Assembly: GCA_964035545.1 (NCBI GenBank)
Contig: OZ037770.1
Coordinates: forward strand, 6,407,729 to 6,471,728
Length of the DNA stretch: 64,000 nucleotides
Direction of reading: 5' to 3'
DNA from: Bugula neritina
Taxonomy: Eukaryota; Bryozoa; Gymnolaemata; Cheilostomatida; Bugulidae
Shown here: positions 47,993 through 61,753 of the stretch, piece after piece
Numbering within the stretch: position 1 is the stretch's first letter
Layout of the letters: each line of letters opens with the position of its first letter
Program-made: the position numbers and the translations under genes
Notes under the pieces: model-generated
The model's database searches: none
What the model saw: the letters and a program-made list of their open reading frames with translations, nothing else
Told to the model about the DNA's origin: nothing

Positions 47993-49339
47993 TGTGATTT
48001 ATAAAATGCAGTAATGGTACTTATAATATTATATTATTATCATTATAATATATTATATAGTATTATGTGTGTTTTTATTATACTGCATAATATCTATTTT
48101 ATTATTGTTGTTGTGCAAACAAGTGCAATTAACCTAGTTTTCAAAATGTACCTCTAAATTATCAGAATATCAGTTTAGATATGTTCATGCTTTGTAAGGT
48201 AAACCTAAAAAAAGAGGCTGTATTCCCAAAGTAAAGGGTGTTGAACTATGAACTATATTAGATTAGCCACTCTGCTACCAAGTGCATCAGTATAATATTA
48301 TATGAATAGCTCTGATGCTTTGTCTCCGGTGGCTGGCTGCGATATGATAACTTGGCCAACTTCCAAGAGTTTAAAATTGGCGCAATTATTCAAGAGGTTA
48401 CATACTGCACAGAGCTAGCAGTGATAGTAACCTTGCTATTGGCAGTACTTATTACAACTGCCAGCATATAAGCTGCATTGTAGAATGCTGTTGGGGTAGG
48501 CTAGTAAAACCAAATTCTGCTCTCTAATATACCTTAGACACAATGCAGCAACACAATTTTTAGTTTCAAATTACATTTGCCACCCTTACATGAGCTGTGG
48601 GCTTCATAAAGATTCATATGATTAGAGATTTATGCTATAGGCCCTATCTGTGCTAGTGTATGATGAAAATAACACACCATTGTCAAAGTTAACTTCAAGT
48701 ATGTTGTTTTCCAGAAACTCAGTAATGTCCATTTATCTCTCGCATGCAAATACTTATGTAATAGCATACAGTTTAAGTTTTATTTTAGAGCACATCTGCA
48801 AACTCTACAATAAGAGCTTGCTTTACCAGTCTATTTCAGACCTGTTTTTGTAGCTAGCAATACGCAAGCTACTTATTTTTTAAACTTTTGGGTTATTTGT
48901 TCAAAACCATTAGCTTTGCTAGTAACCCGAGACTATTGCAACAGTTGACTGCTATCAGCATCAATTGACAGCCTAATAATTATAACCCATTTGCGCGCGA
49001 AATATTCATGTAATGATAGTTACTCATATAGTGCGCGTTTTAATATCGATGACTGCGTGGTCCAGAGGTTAGAGGCGTCAGCGAGGAGTTGGTTGGTCAT
49101 GGTTCAACCCTGTTTTGTTGCAATTTTTTTATCAACTTATGCAAATCCTACGCATGTATAATAAATATGGCTATAATTGTAAAGTTTTTTTTTAACTTTT
49201 GTTCAACAGTAAGACAACATACATGCATAATAATTAGACACTGAACACTGGACTAATCCTTAAATTGATCTTATAGAATACAATGTACTTAAAATAATCA
49301 TATGCGAATTAGAGAAACTGAAAGTACACCTGCTGTGCT
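47993..49339. other. Extra 1.35-kb interior of the gene C CACAG element
   Basis: The segment lies between GGCAACCA and ATAGACAGACC, which are almost adjacent in the shorter copy. It is AT-rich with a TTATAATATTAT run (48,020-48,080) and a tRNA-like stretch at 49,049-49,112. No transposase ORF is seen. It may be ancestral interior lost from the short copy, or a nested insertion; neither edge shows clear terminal repeats. Confidence 0.5.
49045..49130 (+). mobile_element. tRNA-like SINE head fragment
   Basis: A-box-like TGGTCCAGAGGTTAGAGGCG (49,060) and B-box-like GGTTCAACCCT (49,102-49,112) with a T run following at about 49,122. The spacing suits a pol III promoter. The layout resembles the SINE at 15,978 but the B box is imperfect. 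It is too degenerate to call a functional tRNA. Confidence 0.5.
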
Positions 49340-52045
49340 ATAGACAGACCTTTACTGACAAGACTGCAAAGTGAAGTGATTTAGCTGAAATTAACTCTGC
49401 CAAACAAACAAAGAATTATGTTGTGCTGAGGCATTTTCAATATATTATTATTGTAACATAGTGAGATGATTCAGCTAAGCGCTAATGTAAAACAGGGAAC
49501 ATTATATTGGCAGAAATCCAATTGATTGCCAATTTGTGCGAGAGGGTACTATATGTTATTGTGATAGCGCAGAGCGCAAACGTACTAGGAATGTTATAAT
49601 TAGTCACAGGAGCGTAGCTAGAACCACCATATGAAGAATTTAGAAAATTGCAGTGAAACTTGCAAAATGGTGTATGTTTTTACCAAATTGTGAAGAGCAT
49701 AAACAGAATTTCAAAAAACAAAGAAAGTATATTAGAGAAAACATATCAAGGAATGTCAAGTTTAACTTTTAGACTTTATAAAATGAATCCCCTGTGCTAC
49801 AGCAGTGGAACATGGAGGGTGTAAAATTTTACTTATTATGCAACAACTTTCTCAGAAAATTTTTTATTGAAAAATTAAAAAAGTATATGAAAGAGGAATG
49901 CAAGAGCTATCTTTTCATGTAAAATTTGTTAATGTGAGACAAAAACTGTTCGAGCTATCCCCTGGAAACCGTTTATATATAACATAAAGCAGTGCTTGAA
50001 TCTGGAAAGTAATGACCTTAAACTAACTGTGATAACAGTAACTGTGTTCAGTTAAAGCAAATTACAATTGATGATACAGAATACCCACCACTGTTGAGCT
50101 GGTATGAGAAAGTACTTCTGAAGCTTTTGGGTTAATATTAAGTTTGAGAGTGAGGTGTTCATTAGGGGTGAATTCTTCCCTTTCAACTTTTATTATGGGT
50201 TTATCAGCACTAGATATTTCCATACTTGCATTTAGGATCAAAGGAGCTTCACCATCTGCATCAGATGTGTCAGAGTACAATACATAAATTTATGTATAGG
50301 CTAGCTGAGATTTTGTTCGGTCATGCATAGCATACCAGATTGTATGTAGCAGGTTCGTTGTTGCATTTGTGTAAACTTTATCAATTAGCTTTTGTTCGAT
50401 AAAACTACTTTGAGATCAAGAGGAGTGATGATATACTAGGTACTTGTTTATATTGTTTACCTTTCACAGTCAGGAATTTTTAGGTAGTAAACCTAATTGC
50501 TCATAACATGTATATACTGTCTACAATTATTGATTTTATGTATTGAGCTTTTAAATATGATTTGGTTGTGCATCCTGGTTTAGGTTATTAAAACGTTATA
50601 TAGGTAAAAAGTATGGCATAAGCCTGAGATCCTGGCAGTCTGCTTTCACATGACATGCTACAAAGAAGGAATGTTCTCAGACAGGAAAATGTTTATATGA
50701 GCATGTCTGGAGGACCCGAAAAGAGGTGATAGTAACATAACAGCAAAAAGATAGGCCAGTTTCATGAATAATCTGATAAAAGAAGGAAAGATTGCAAAGA
50801 GTGACAGTCAGCAAATTTATTTTGAAGCTCAACTAGAGCAAATAAGAAAACCATATGAGATTGTTCTTGCCCGTGAAGCTTATAAAATCTTTAGTTCTGA
50901 GAAGCAGAGAATAATATCTATTCAAATGTTATATTAAAAGCCCTTTGTGTTAACTGATGCTAATTAATTTAAAGTTTGATATCTTGAATGAACACAAGTA
51001 ATTAGAGATTAACCAACTTAAAGGTTAGAAGCATGTACTCCTCTTGTTGCAGTAGAAACTGATATAGAATTCAAATTCCAAAGTTTCTAAAGATTTTTGG
51101 CTTTTTAAAAAAAATAATGTTAAAGAAAAACGTTACCGATGACTACTGGTGTACTTGTTTTTCCTGCTGAATACCAGTCTGAGACAGGGCCCTCTCTTGT
51201 GAGTGTTGAAAACAACTTGCAGGTTAGAACCTCTCTCTTAAGACTAGGTGTAGTAGTGTTGTTATAGTTTATTAGGAAGCTTCGATTGAGAGTTTTCTCT
51301 GTATGAAAAATTAATTATTTTAACCACAAAGTCTTTAACACAAACCAACTATTTGAAATACACCTGTAAATATATACTTCAAACATGATAGCCTTCTATC
51401 AGTTTTTTTTGTTGTTGACAAATTTGCTTTATTTTGTTTTTAAATTGTTGAAGAAAAAATTGGTTTTTGGTCATTTTTGATAATTTCTAAACACCTTATA
51501 TACATGTAAAATATATAGATATATTTCTGAAACACCGTGTGGCTTCTGAAAACAGGTTCTCTAGATCATCACTATATGTAGCTATTCAGTTCATAAAACC
51601 AACTATTTGTATGTAACAGCTGTTCCTTCATGTTGTAAACATCTTTGTATTTTCAATAAATCAAGCTAGAATATCTCTTTTATAAAAACAAGCAAAACTT
51701 TTTTTATCAACTTTATTCCAAGATTACAGATATTAGTTTCAAGAGAATATAGCCTACAAAACTATTCTTTTTGATGATACAGATAGAAAGTTTACAATGA
51801 TAAAGTTCATAACTTTATTGTACTCACAAGAATTTTAATCATACAGTTTAATAATTTAAAATCATTTAATAATTTGAGAAGATATTAACATTCTCTACTG
51901 ACAAAGTCATTGTCTTTTATCACATGCTGCTATTATTAGTTCTGGTTTTAATGTTCTCTTTTTACCAAGCTACTGTGTTGTGATGAGAAAATTAAAAAAT
52001 ACAATAATATTCCTTATAAAGCAAATTGACAAAAAAAAATTATTT

Positions 52046-52228
52046 CCGCAGACCTAAATTAGCTAAATAATGAGGAAAACTCAAAAAGAATGAAACAAAA
52101 TAAAAAATCACCTTGATTATTTAATTGTATTCAACGGTATTACAATAGTTTTGGAAAAAATTCCAATATATAAATTTACAGCTAAAGTAGGAAAAATGAC
52201 TAAAAACTTAAAATAAATATAAACTGAC
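52046..52228. mobile_element. Degenerate half MITE upstream of gene C exon 7
   Basis: CCGCAGACCTAAATTAGCTA... CACCTTGATTATTTAATTGT ... ending AAACTGAC is a decayed right half of the palindromic MITE. Its position relative to exon 7 (about 0.75-0.9 kb) matches the gene B fragment. Confidence 0.55.
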
Positions 52229-52229
52229 C

Positions 52230-55200
52230 TGTTATATACACATATTCTCATCAAATGCAGTATGACTTTAGAATTTGTGAGATCCTTTACCAAGCCAATT
52301 TCAATTAAACATGAATATAGTAATGAAATACTAGCAAAGACTGCATAGTGTCAAAATAAAAGCTATCACTGCCCAGTTTTTTTCACAAATCGCTAAGGAA
52401 CTCAAAAGAGAAGAGTGGAGATTGCTGAACATTTGATGGCTTCTTTCAATAATTACATTTTTGCATTATATCTCTGCTTTGATAAATTAAGCTACTAGTT
52501 TGACCGTGCACCTTTAGATCTACACTTGGTTATCACTGATCATTTTCTCACGCAAAGCCAGATGTTTAATATTAAAAATGACAATACTATTGTCAAGAAC
52601 AAAAGGCTTCAATAATAGAAAGCTGAGTTGTGCATTAAAACCAGTATATATTTTCCTAGAATGTTGTTTAGAGACATAAAAAAACTGCCTATGCACAACA
52701 TACTTTGCATCTGTTTAGTATCTCGTAATTAGACATAAAAAAATCAAAGCCAATTATAAGGCAAAAGACCATAATACTGTACTATCATTGGATAGTTCTT
52801 CATCAATAAACAGGTAGTCGCCAGTGGTGGATATGAACCCCTCCTAGATGTTTCTCGTACTTCTTCCTCAAAAAACATTTTCATTAAGCCAAAAAGAAAT
52901 AACAATACACCTTTTTAGTTGACACTTTTTAATTTCTGACTGATATTTCACCTTATTTCCAATTATAATTAACTTTTAACCGGCACTTTTCTTTGTAGTA
53001 ATTCCTACCCTTTAGACTGTGTACTTTGAAATGAGTCTGTTTTACTCGTTACATAAAGTATAGTTGCACTGGCTACAGGTTGACACAAAAGCAAGCCTAT
53101 CTTGATAAAATCATGCGCAAATGTAGAAACTACCGGAGAGTTTGTTCCTCATAATTAGAAATTGACAAATTATTTTTAATCCGTTTAAAAGCATCTGGTT
53201 AGGGAAGCATATGCCGTGTTCAATTTGTTATTCTAGCATTAACAATAACAGAATGCAATAATTATAAGTTTATGAAAGTAATTTGTTTTCCTTCTAATTA
53301 CAAATATAATATTTTAGTATATATTGTAAATTTATAAGGCTTGCATTAGGAATAACGCAGCTAAAACATCATTTTCCTTAAAGTCTTAAAAATATATAAG
53401 TATAACATAATACACTATGCCAATAAACTTATTAAAGTACCAAGCAAGCTTAGCTAGTTTAAGAAAAATTACACTAGGTAAATTCCCCTTATTTATAGAA
53501 TGCTTGCTGATATTAGCTTTTGATGTAATTAAAGTAAATTATTATTTATCTTTCTAGCTAAGGATTTCTTGCCGTAAGTTTTGCTTTTATGCATGGAGAA
53601 ATGTCGTAACAAACGAGTTAAATTTTTATAGCACATAAAAATGTAATCTATAAGTCGAAGATATTTAAACTTAGCCATTAACTCATTTTAATTATCAATG
53701 TAGCCTAAATCTAATACAATACAAAATATATACCAGTATATATAATATATTTTTACCATGCTGTTAATTACAGTATTTGTAAAACAAATTTTATGCTCAT
53801 TAATTAAATGCAACAAATATTTATAAAATACTAATAATGTTGAATAAATAAATTCAATAATTCCTTTTCTATTTAAATGGCTGCATAATTTCTTGCAAGG
53901 TTGTATAAAGGAGTTGTGGCCTACAACTTATTATGTGTTCAATTGCCACATATGTCTTAGGAAGAAGAAAACTCCCCAAAAATTCTTGGTTTGAAAATTC
54001 TAGTATAATTAAAATCACTTAATATATGTCTTTGAAATGCATTTTGCCACTCTGCAAAATTGCAGGAACAAATATTGCATGAAGTAATAAATGATTTATG
54101 AAGTAATTAACAAACCAATGTAAAAACTGTTGTTGTATATAGAACACAACATATCGATTTTCTTCAATTTCCACATCAAATCTATATATTCAATTATATC
54201 TAACCAATGCTAATAAACTAAACATGCATGCATACAAATATTTGCATCATATGCAAGTAATATTAGCTAATTAGCAACTATAGCATTTTTTTCATTATCT
54301 TTATTGCTTGCATATGTCTAAGTATTATTAAAATAAGGTTTTTATTTGCAACTTTGCACCACAAATTACATAAAATCTAAAAACTTGAGTTGTGACATGC
54401 ATTAGGGCTACCTATACACAAATAGACCTTCATAAAACTCTCAATGATTTTATTCAACTCATGTATGCAAAAGTTTTGCATTAAAACAATTCTTCTAAAT
54501 CACCCTAGAGCAGGAAATTATTACAAAAACAGCTTCTCATATATAATCTTTCTCCAGATTAATTTTTTTTTCCTGTATATTTAAACTAACTTAGCAAGTG
54601 AAGATTGTGATATCACTCAGGTAATCACATATATATTATTCATAGCTGTAATACTTTAGCAATGAATAGATCATGTTTAATTTCCACTCTACCTAGCAGT
54701 TTTTCAGAATTATACAGCTATGTATATCGTGAAATTGGAATAGCCTAATAGTTTTACAAGTGTTTATAGCTAGACAAATTAACTTAAAAAGCTTACAATA
54801 ATTAGATGATATTTGCATTCTTTTGAAGGTTATGGTGAAGCTACTGCAAAACTGGCCATTAGTTTAGCATAATATGCAATGCCACGCAAAAGCATGCCAA
54901 ACAAGCAATGTTTATTTACCTTACCAGTGCAATTTTATCACCTTAAACACAAAAGCAAGTATAAAATACACATCCATATTAGATTAACTGTCAAGTTAAA
55001 AAAGACAACATATATTCATGAGCTGGTTCTGTTTGCACAAGTACAATTTAGACCAGCTTATTATTTTGATTGCCACAAAAATATGACGTAAAATATGTCT
55101 TTAATCATTATTTTGATATTCACTGGTTGAAGATATTTTTTATATCCTAATATGTAAATATTGTACATAAATCTTAAAAATTAACTAGGTGAATAAGGAA

Positions 55201-57700
55201 AACTGCTAATTTTATGAAACTTTCATGTTAATAAAGACAATGGCTATCAACAAATCCCACCAGACCACAAACTAATTGTAAATACTAAGGCAATTACATA
55301 GTGCTATGTGTTGATCTAGCCTAGTCAATACACCACAAATATGTATTATGACATACCACATTTTAAGTACTGGGTTACCATTTATTCTAATGGGTATTTG
55401 TTTAAACTGTTATATACAGCTTTTTGCACTACCAATATACAAGCCAGTTGTTATTCTGTCACTTTTTATCTACATCTCTTTTTAATGCCAGTTACTTGTT
55501 AGCTTCAGTACAAACAGCTAAACATTCTACTCTACAGCCAATCTTACTGTTAACTCTTGTTTAACAATATTACAAGAATCTAAAAATTTGAGTGTGTTTT
55601 AAGTATAATATTCTATCATTATAACTTTTAAATGAAACAATAATATGATAAATGCATTATAACTTTCTGAAAAGTTTTTTTGCAAAGTATATGTTTTTGG
55701 AAAATAGTTTTACAACATTTGCTAGGAGCATTATATTTATTCCTATCTAAAATAATTCTGTTTGAACTGCTATGTTTGTAATCATGTAATCAGAAGTAAA
55801 GCATCAGTAAAATGAGTATAAGTAGAAGCTTGACAGCTACATTAGGCATTGCTACATAGTACATAAATATATGGCCGTATTAACTACTTAGCTGCATTCA
55901 CAGATAAATGCATGGCTTGGAATTACAATACCATGAATACATTATTTATTTAGCTGGGTAACTATACAATTATGCCAAAGTGAAAAGCTTTTGGTTATTA
56001 ATGCCTGAAATGTCTAACAATCTACTTGGGAGACCACCTTGTTGTTACAGAGTGAATGAGTTATTTGTTTGGCATTTGGATGATGGCACAAAGAAAGGCT
56101 ATTTGGTTTGTTACTTGAGACTAGTAGCAAACTGCTACAGTCATAGCATCTTAGAAGATTTTGCATCACTTGCTAGAATTGTACATTATTTTAATGTAGC
56201 TATTGAAATTAATATCTCACTGAAAACACAGTATTGCAAAATCTTAAGCTGTACATAATTATATTATGCATCAAAAAGTACTTCTGCTATTCGACTATCC
56301 CAGGTTTATTTTAAACTAGCACTGCCAAAGTGCCTTGACTCTATTACAGTGTTTACTAGCTAATTTTGTTCTTCTCAATAGTGAAATAGATCTATTGCAA
56401 GAAATTAATGACTAGATATAACAATAATGATTTTTAGGCAAGACTTTCGCATCTATATTGCTCATCTGCTAGCTTGAAATACCCCTCTCCTTGGACTAAT
56501 CTCAGGCTTTTCATTGTTGTTTAAACAGTTTTTAAACTCCTATTTCAATAAATCATTACCAACACTGCCTGCATGTATTAATATTCATTAGTGCCATCAA
56601 TGCACTGTGGAGACAGCACCTGATGTTCTGTATATTACATTATAGTACAGAGATACTAAATCCAAAACATCTAAAATAATTGATGCTTCTACCAGATTTT
56701 TAGCACACCTATAATATGTATTCCTGTAGTAAATATTAATAAGATGTTTTAACTGATAGTTTTTATGCCATTATAATAGTTTGATACTATAACTACAACT
56801 TGAAACTCTTTAACCAGCACATTGGTTAGTAATATTGCTTCTTGATATTTAATTGCTGGTTCACAAACTATCAATAATAGGGATGCATATCAAAACTTGA
56901 CTGCATTCATAATATGATTTTAATGCTAGGTAATGACTAAGCATGTCTGGCTGATATGAGGTGACTATTTTGTACACTGTTTAACAACATCAGCTTTTTG
57001 GGTTCATTTAAAGCATCTGCAAATCTGTATTATACATAATTACTGTTAGGGCCAATTAATTAAATTGTTAACCCTGAAATGCTTTTTACACTGTAATACT
57101 AAGTAGTAAAAGATATGACTGTATATATATATAAACTGATTGTAATTTATACATAACAATGTACATTTAAAAAAAAATCACAAAATACATAATTTATTAG
57201 CTAAATTTCAAGGCGTTTTGTAGGTAGTGGGTTAATGTCAATAAAGTAGAATCCAGGAAGTTGAATAGCTTTATTCAAGAGGAAGGCTCTCCAACAGTTC
57301 CACCAAAGCCTAAATAACATGTATAAAATAAAGGTTATATGCACAATTTTTTTTCCAAAACAGCCTGCAACTGTTTTGCTATTGCATATGCCCTATGCCA
57401 TTCATCAAGTAGAACAATTTTAACCAGGATATCTAGAAAAGTTGACACAAGGGCTTTATAAACTATGTAACAGTAAAACTGTGAGTAGAAATTATTTGAC
57501 ACTAATGAATAATGCTTTAGGTGCTGGCAACAACCATAAAAGAAAAGTTATATAACAAACAAATAGAAAAAGCACTAAACAAATCAACAGCATTATATAC
57601 AATTGGGGCACATACATGAAAACAGCAGCTAGTGTCATTTTCTTAAGACAGCACTATTTTAGGTATAAATTTAAGAAGTATTAGAAAATGCAGAAATTTA
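52230..57700. other. Gene-poor region upstream of gene C
   Basis: AT-rich DNA with no exon matching exons 1-6 of the family, no supported ORF and no clear repeat apart from scattered AT runs. This is where gene C's missing 5' exons would be expected. Confidence 0.5.
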
Positions 57701-57710
57701 CTGCAATTGG

Positions 57711-58103
57711 TTCATTTTATTTAAGTTAGTACATACTGAAGATCTCAAGTTTTTGCTAATGAACATGAGTTTTGGCCCGAAACTAAAAAAATATCAATAA
57801 ATACACCTAAATAATCAAGGCTCTTTTTAATTTTCTTTGATTTCCTATGCTTTTTTTCTAATTACAGCAACTTCTGACTGGGGATCGCCACGATTAGTTT
57901 GTAACAGTAAGCAATCCAAATGAAATGAATAAATAGGAAAAAACATGAGAAATCATGCAAAATTAAGAAGAACCTTGATTATTTAGGTGTATTTCTTGAT
58001 GTCTCACTAATTTTAAGCAAGAAGCATTGTTCATTAGCAGCTAAAATGTAAAAATGGCTAAAAACTGCAGATTTCCAGTGTGTACTAAATTAAATAAAAG
58101 GAC
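57711..58103. mobile_element. Palindromic MITE, diverged copy
   Basis: Starts TTCATTTTATTTAAGTTAGT and ends ACTAAATTAAATAAAAGGAC; contains the AATACACCTAAATAATCAAGG and CAGTGTGTACTAAATTAA blocks of the family. The arms are less complementary, suggesting an older copy, in the gene-poor right part of the window. Confidence 0.85.
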
Positions 58104-59817
58104 TCAATCACCTTTGCAACATAATTCAATAATTGCATGGTCAAGCAGAATAAACTACAATTAACAGCAACAACAGTGTAATAGTTGCGTAGAAAAGTTG
58201 TACTGCAAAAAACTAAAAGAATGCAAAATCTATAAATGTGTGCTACCAAGTAAATGCTGAACAGACATCATGAAATAGTGTACGAAATACAAACTATTAA
58301 ACTTACCTGTTGATGTAATGCAGCCAAAACCTTAAGCTTAGAGTAGTGGAATGGTGCTGTTCGATGTTGATATGCTACAAGTAGCTAAGATGACTCAAAT
58401 TCTTGCCTTTAGGAGTAAGAGGCCTCAGCTCAGTTTCAACAAAACTTCCAATAATCTCAACGGATGCGCTCAATTAGGAGCCACAACAAAGCACACCCAT
58501 GTCATTTTAGTAAACTCTAAAAAATGAACGGAAATAAGACTGTTAGAGAGTAAACAGAGAAACATATAGTGATGGGGGAAAAACCTGTCAGCAAAGGTTA
58601 TATACACTCATAGCCATAACACGAAGAAAAAGATAATGAATAACAACCTATTCAAGATGACACAAGAAACCAAACAAATTTCTTTGACTAAAAAATATAA
58701 TTAAATACTATATTACTTGGCAAAAAATATTTGTTTTGAACAACGTATTATTGGGAAGAATTGCCAGTGTCTTAAATTTTGAGATTAAAATTTCTGCCTT
58801 ATAGCGGAAATAGAGAGGCAATCAATAGTGTACAAAACATGTTTTCAGTCATTGGCTGTTGACTAAATTGACAAAGTTAAAGAAAGCTTCCATATCATTA
58901 TTTATTTTGTTCTCAAGTGTGTGGTTACAGTTTCATGAGTCAGAAATATAATTATTTGAGATATGAAATCAAATTATGTAGTCAAAAGAGTGTCATACAA
59001 TTTAAAATGTAGTAATAGAGCTTTGACAAAAATTTCTTCTGCTAAGTAAAACAGGTACCATTATGTGCTACTTATCTTTTAGAGATGAACATCAAGGATG
59101 TTGAAAACAAAATAGTTGTAAATTACAGCAAATACCTTTCTACTTACCTAACCAGAGAAAATAAGTTTTCAACCTTGCATGCACTCAGCTGGTTTTCAAT
59201 GTTTAGATCAGTGACATCTTTATAACTGATAGCAGCATTATGTGATAGCTTTAGGAATTATTACCTTAAATCTAAATTATATAGAACAAGAAGTGCAAAA
59301 ATATGGCATTAGTACTCATTGCACAATACACACTTGCTAGAGTAGCTAATCTAGCATCACATTAATTTAAGAAAGACAAAATTTTATTACTGTTCACAAA
59401 TGATGAATATTAAAATTTGAATAATTAGACAAATTAACAATGATGTTGATGTTACTTCAAACATTACTAATGGTAAACACCAAAATACTAATAGGAATAG
59501 TCATGTTAACATCAATTAGAAAAGTAAAGATAATTTGAAAATGAGACAGTTTATAGGTCTAACTCTTATAGTTGACAAGCAATTACAGGGCAGTCATATT
59601 GATGTAGGCTACCCTCAAAATGTATAAGCACTTTAAAAATATTAAAAAGACAGCACATATAAGAACATAATCTTAAAAATAGGCATATGTGACACCTATA
59701 TTTTGATTAACAAAGAAATCTTCTTTACTTTATTAATCTAGCTCATATAATGGTATTCTGTCTTAGTATGTTATTTTAATACTTGAAATCTAATCAGCTA
59801 CAGAAAAGTACTTCAAT
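58104..59817. other. Unassigned AT-rich DNA
   Basis: No convincing coding frame, RNA gene or repeat structure seen between the diverged MITE and the candidate exon. Confidence 0.5.
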
Positions 59818-60099
59818 TCAAAGGCCTTCATAATTATTCTTTAGTTTGCTATTTAAATAGACAGTAAGGTTGATGAATAAAATAAAAGTTAGTAAAGTAA
59901 AAACTAAATAAATTGAGAATAATATCTCCACTCTAAGGTTATAATCCTTATAAATTAACATTTTAATACTCCTGTTATCCTTAGGTATAGTTGTTAGCAA
60001 TTTAACTATGAGCTCAAAGCCGAATGTCAGTATCAGCATCCCCATTACATTGACTAAGACTGACTTTATAACCCTCAAGCTGTGGCACTCAATTTCTAT
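59818..60099 (-). other. Weak candidate exon encoding two hydrophobic helices
   Basis: The minus strand is open from a possible acceptor (CTTATAG, 60,106-60,100) to TGA at 59,818, about 93 codons with two hydrophobic stretches (VLVNVMGMLILTFGFELIV and ILFSIYLVFTLLTFILFINL). No family match is recognised. In AT-rich DNA such hydrophobic frames arise by chance, so this is weak. Confidence 0.2.
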
Positions 60100-60263
60100 A
60101 AGTAGTAACTAATAACAAATATAAAATTATTTATTTGCTACTGATAGTGATAATAATAATAATTAAAAATAATAATATGATCCATTAAAATAGAACTAAT
60201 AAAGCCAACGACGTTAATGGTATGTCTAACTAAACATGGCATGTCTCGTCTGGCAGTGGGTAT

Positions 60264-60497
60264 GTGGAGGGCCAGGCAACCTACGGCCGTCAACCCGTTA
60301 ATGGCACAACTAAAAGAAGATACTCAAGAGAAGACAACAAAGTTGTCATGAAATGCTGCTTCAAAAGTACACCCAAATTGAGAGGTTATAGAAAAACAAT
60401 GTATGAGCTCTGTAGACCCGGATCAAATAATTATTTAAAAAGAATGTGCAAACGCTGGAAAACAGAGGAGAGTTTAACATCAGCGAATAGAGACTAG
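60264..60497 (+). pseudogene. LINE N-terminal Myb-like segment
   Basis: Open frame with RRYSREDNKVVMKCCFK and RGYRKTMYELCRP, the DNA-binding lead-in that precedes RT in this LINE family. It stops at 60,497; the rest continues in other frames. Confidence 0.6.
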
Positions 60498-61753
60498 CGG
60501 ATTAAGCAAGAACTATGAAGAAACACAAGCATTTTATGGAAGAAGAACTCCATAAGATTGAAGAAGGAACCTTGCAAGAACTAGGCACATCAATTGGTGA
60601 AGAAGATAATGAAGAGCTAAATTTGCAAATAGAGGATGTTATAGTACAACATGAGATAGCATATAAATCAGCCATGAGAATTTTAAGAGTACCTAGTTCA
60701 GAGGTAGAAAAAGTGTTAGTAGAAAAATTATAAATGAGCATAACAAACTATCTAATGATCGACCAACACTAAGAGCCCTTAGGCACATTGAGAGGGTCAA
60801 ATTACTACAGGCAGTAAAACAGATTAATGTTGTGCTAAACTGTGTTGAGATTATTAATACCATTGAGCTTAATAACACCACCATGGCTTGTGCGAAAAAT
60901 AGTAACAGAACAAGTGTGTAACAAAAAGGAAAAAGAAAAACTGACAATGTACAAGTATGGAAAATACGACTGCAGAAGAAATAAAAAGAAATTAGATCAG
61001 ACCTAAGTAAAATAGCAGAGTGAAAAAGTAGAGCTTACAATGATTCATTGAGAAGAATGGTTGAAGAAAAATATAGGATAAAGAACAAAGAGTGTGGTGT
61101 AGTGATTGAAAAACTGAAGCAAAACCTGAGAGCTGTAAGCCAGAAGATAAACAGATATACAGAATGAGTTGATCAATATAATCAGAACACAATGTTTACA
61201 ATGATAAGCGCTTTTATCAAGAATTACGAGGAAATGAATACGTACATCTAAAGAGGCACCTGACAAGGAAATCAAAAGCATTCTGATAAAATATATGGGA
61301 TCAGCCAACTAAAAATAATACCAATGCAGAATGACTAAATAAAGTTAGCAACAAATTGGAGCATATGTAAAGACAAGGAAATTAGATCTTAGAAACGATG
61401 CAAACAACTGGAATAGCAATTAATGTCATAAGGTTGATAAGAAAAAGCATGAAACCTGGAAAACACAACTGAAATACCTGGAAGAGAAGATAGGAGAAAT
61501 AAAGATCAAACTAAGAATTTTCCAAGGAGACTCTTTATCTCTATCCCTTTTCTCCAACTACCGATTCGCATGACAGAAGCGGCTCAATGATGCAAATTTC
61601 GACGAGACAGAAAACAAACCATCTCCTATATGTGGATGACCTGAAGGTAAATAGGAAATCAAAGTCAGAACTGGAAGCTTTGGTAAACACTGCCGGGATC
61701 TTCACAAGGAATATAGAAATGAAATTTGGATTAAAAAATGTGCCACACTGGTT

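Larger units (their letters stand above)
47453..50031. mobile_element. 2.6-kb CACAG-terminal DNA element in gene C intron 8 (inverted relative to the gene B copy)
   Basis: Same termini as the 21.8-kb element but in opposite orientation, with AT on both sides as target duplication. The outer parts (47,453-47,992 and 49,340-50,031) are highly similar to the gene B element. The middle 47,993-49,339 has no counterpart there. The paralogous introns of A and B (ending GATAACAG/CATTACAG) lack the element. Confidence 0.8.
42640..51298 (-). pseudogene. Gene C: 5'-truncated, frameshifted copy of the FTP-lectin membrane protein (exons 7-15)
   Basis: Exons on the minus strand matching gene B exons 7-15: 51298-51137, 50255-50089, 47124-47016, 46322-46172, 45168-45036, 44292-44213, 43880-43649, 43338-43251, 42700-42640. 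Splice sites are intact. Exon 10 is 151 bp against 149 (B) and 152 (A); a length change at the TATATA run (46,204-46,209) shifts the frame to a TAG at 46,179-46,177. Exon 13 uses a donor 9 bp further on than in B, adding three codons. The TM and tail exons stay open and resemble B closely. No exons 1-6 (no signal peptide, no FTP) are visible between 51.3 kb and the right end, although in A and B exon 6 lies only 5.5-6.7 kb upstream of exon 7. Most likely a partial duplicate that recently lost its frame; an assembly error at the TA run is the alternative. Confidence 0.72.

Noticed and set aside
55980-56258. 92-codon plus-strand open frame starting KSFWLLMPEMSNN
   Set aside because: No known motif, no clear splice context and no paralogue in the window; not enough to call a gene.
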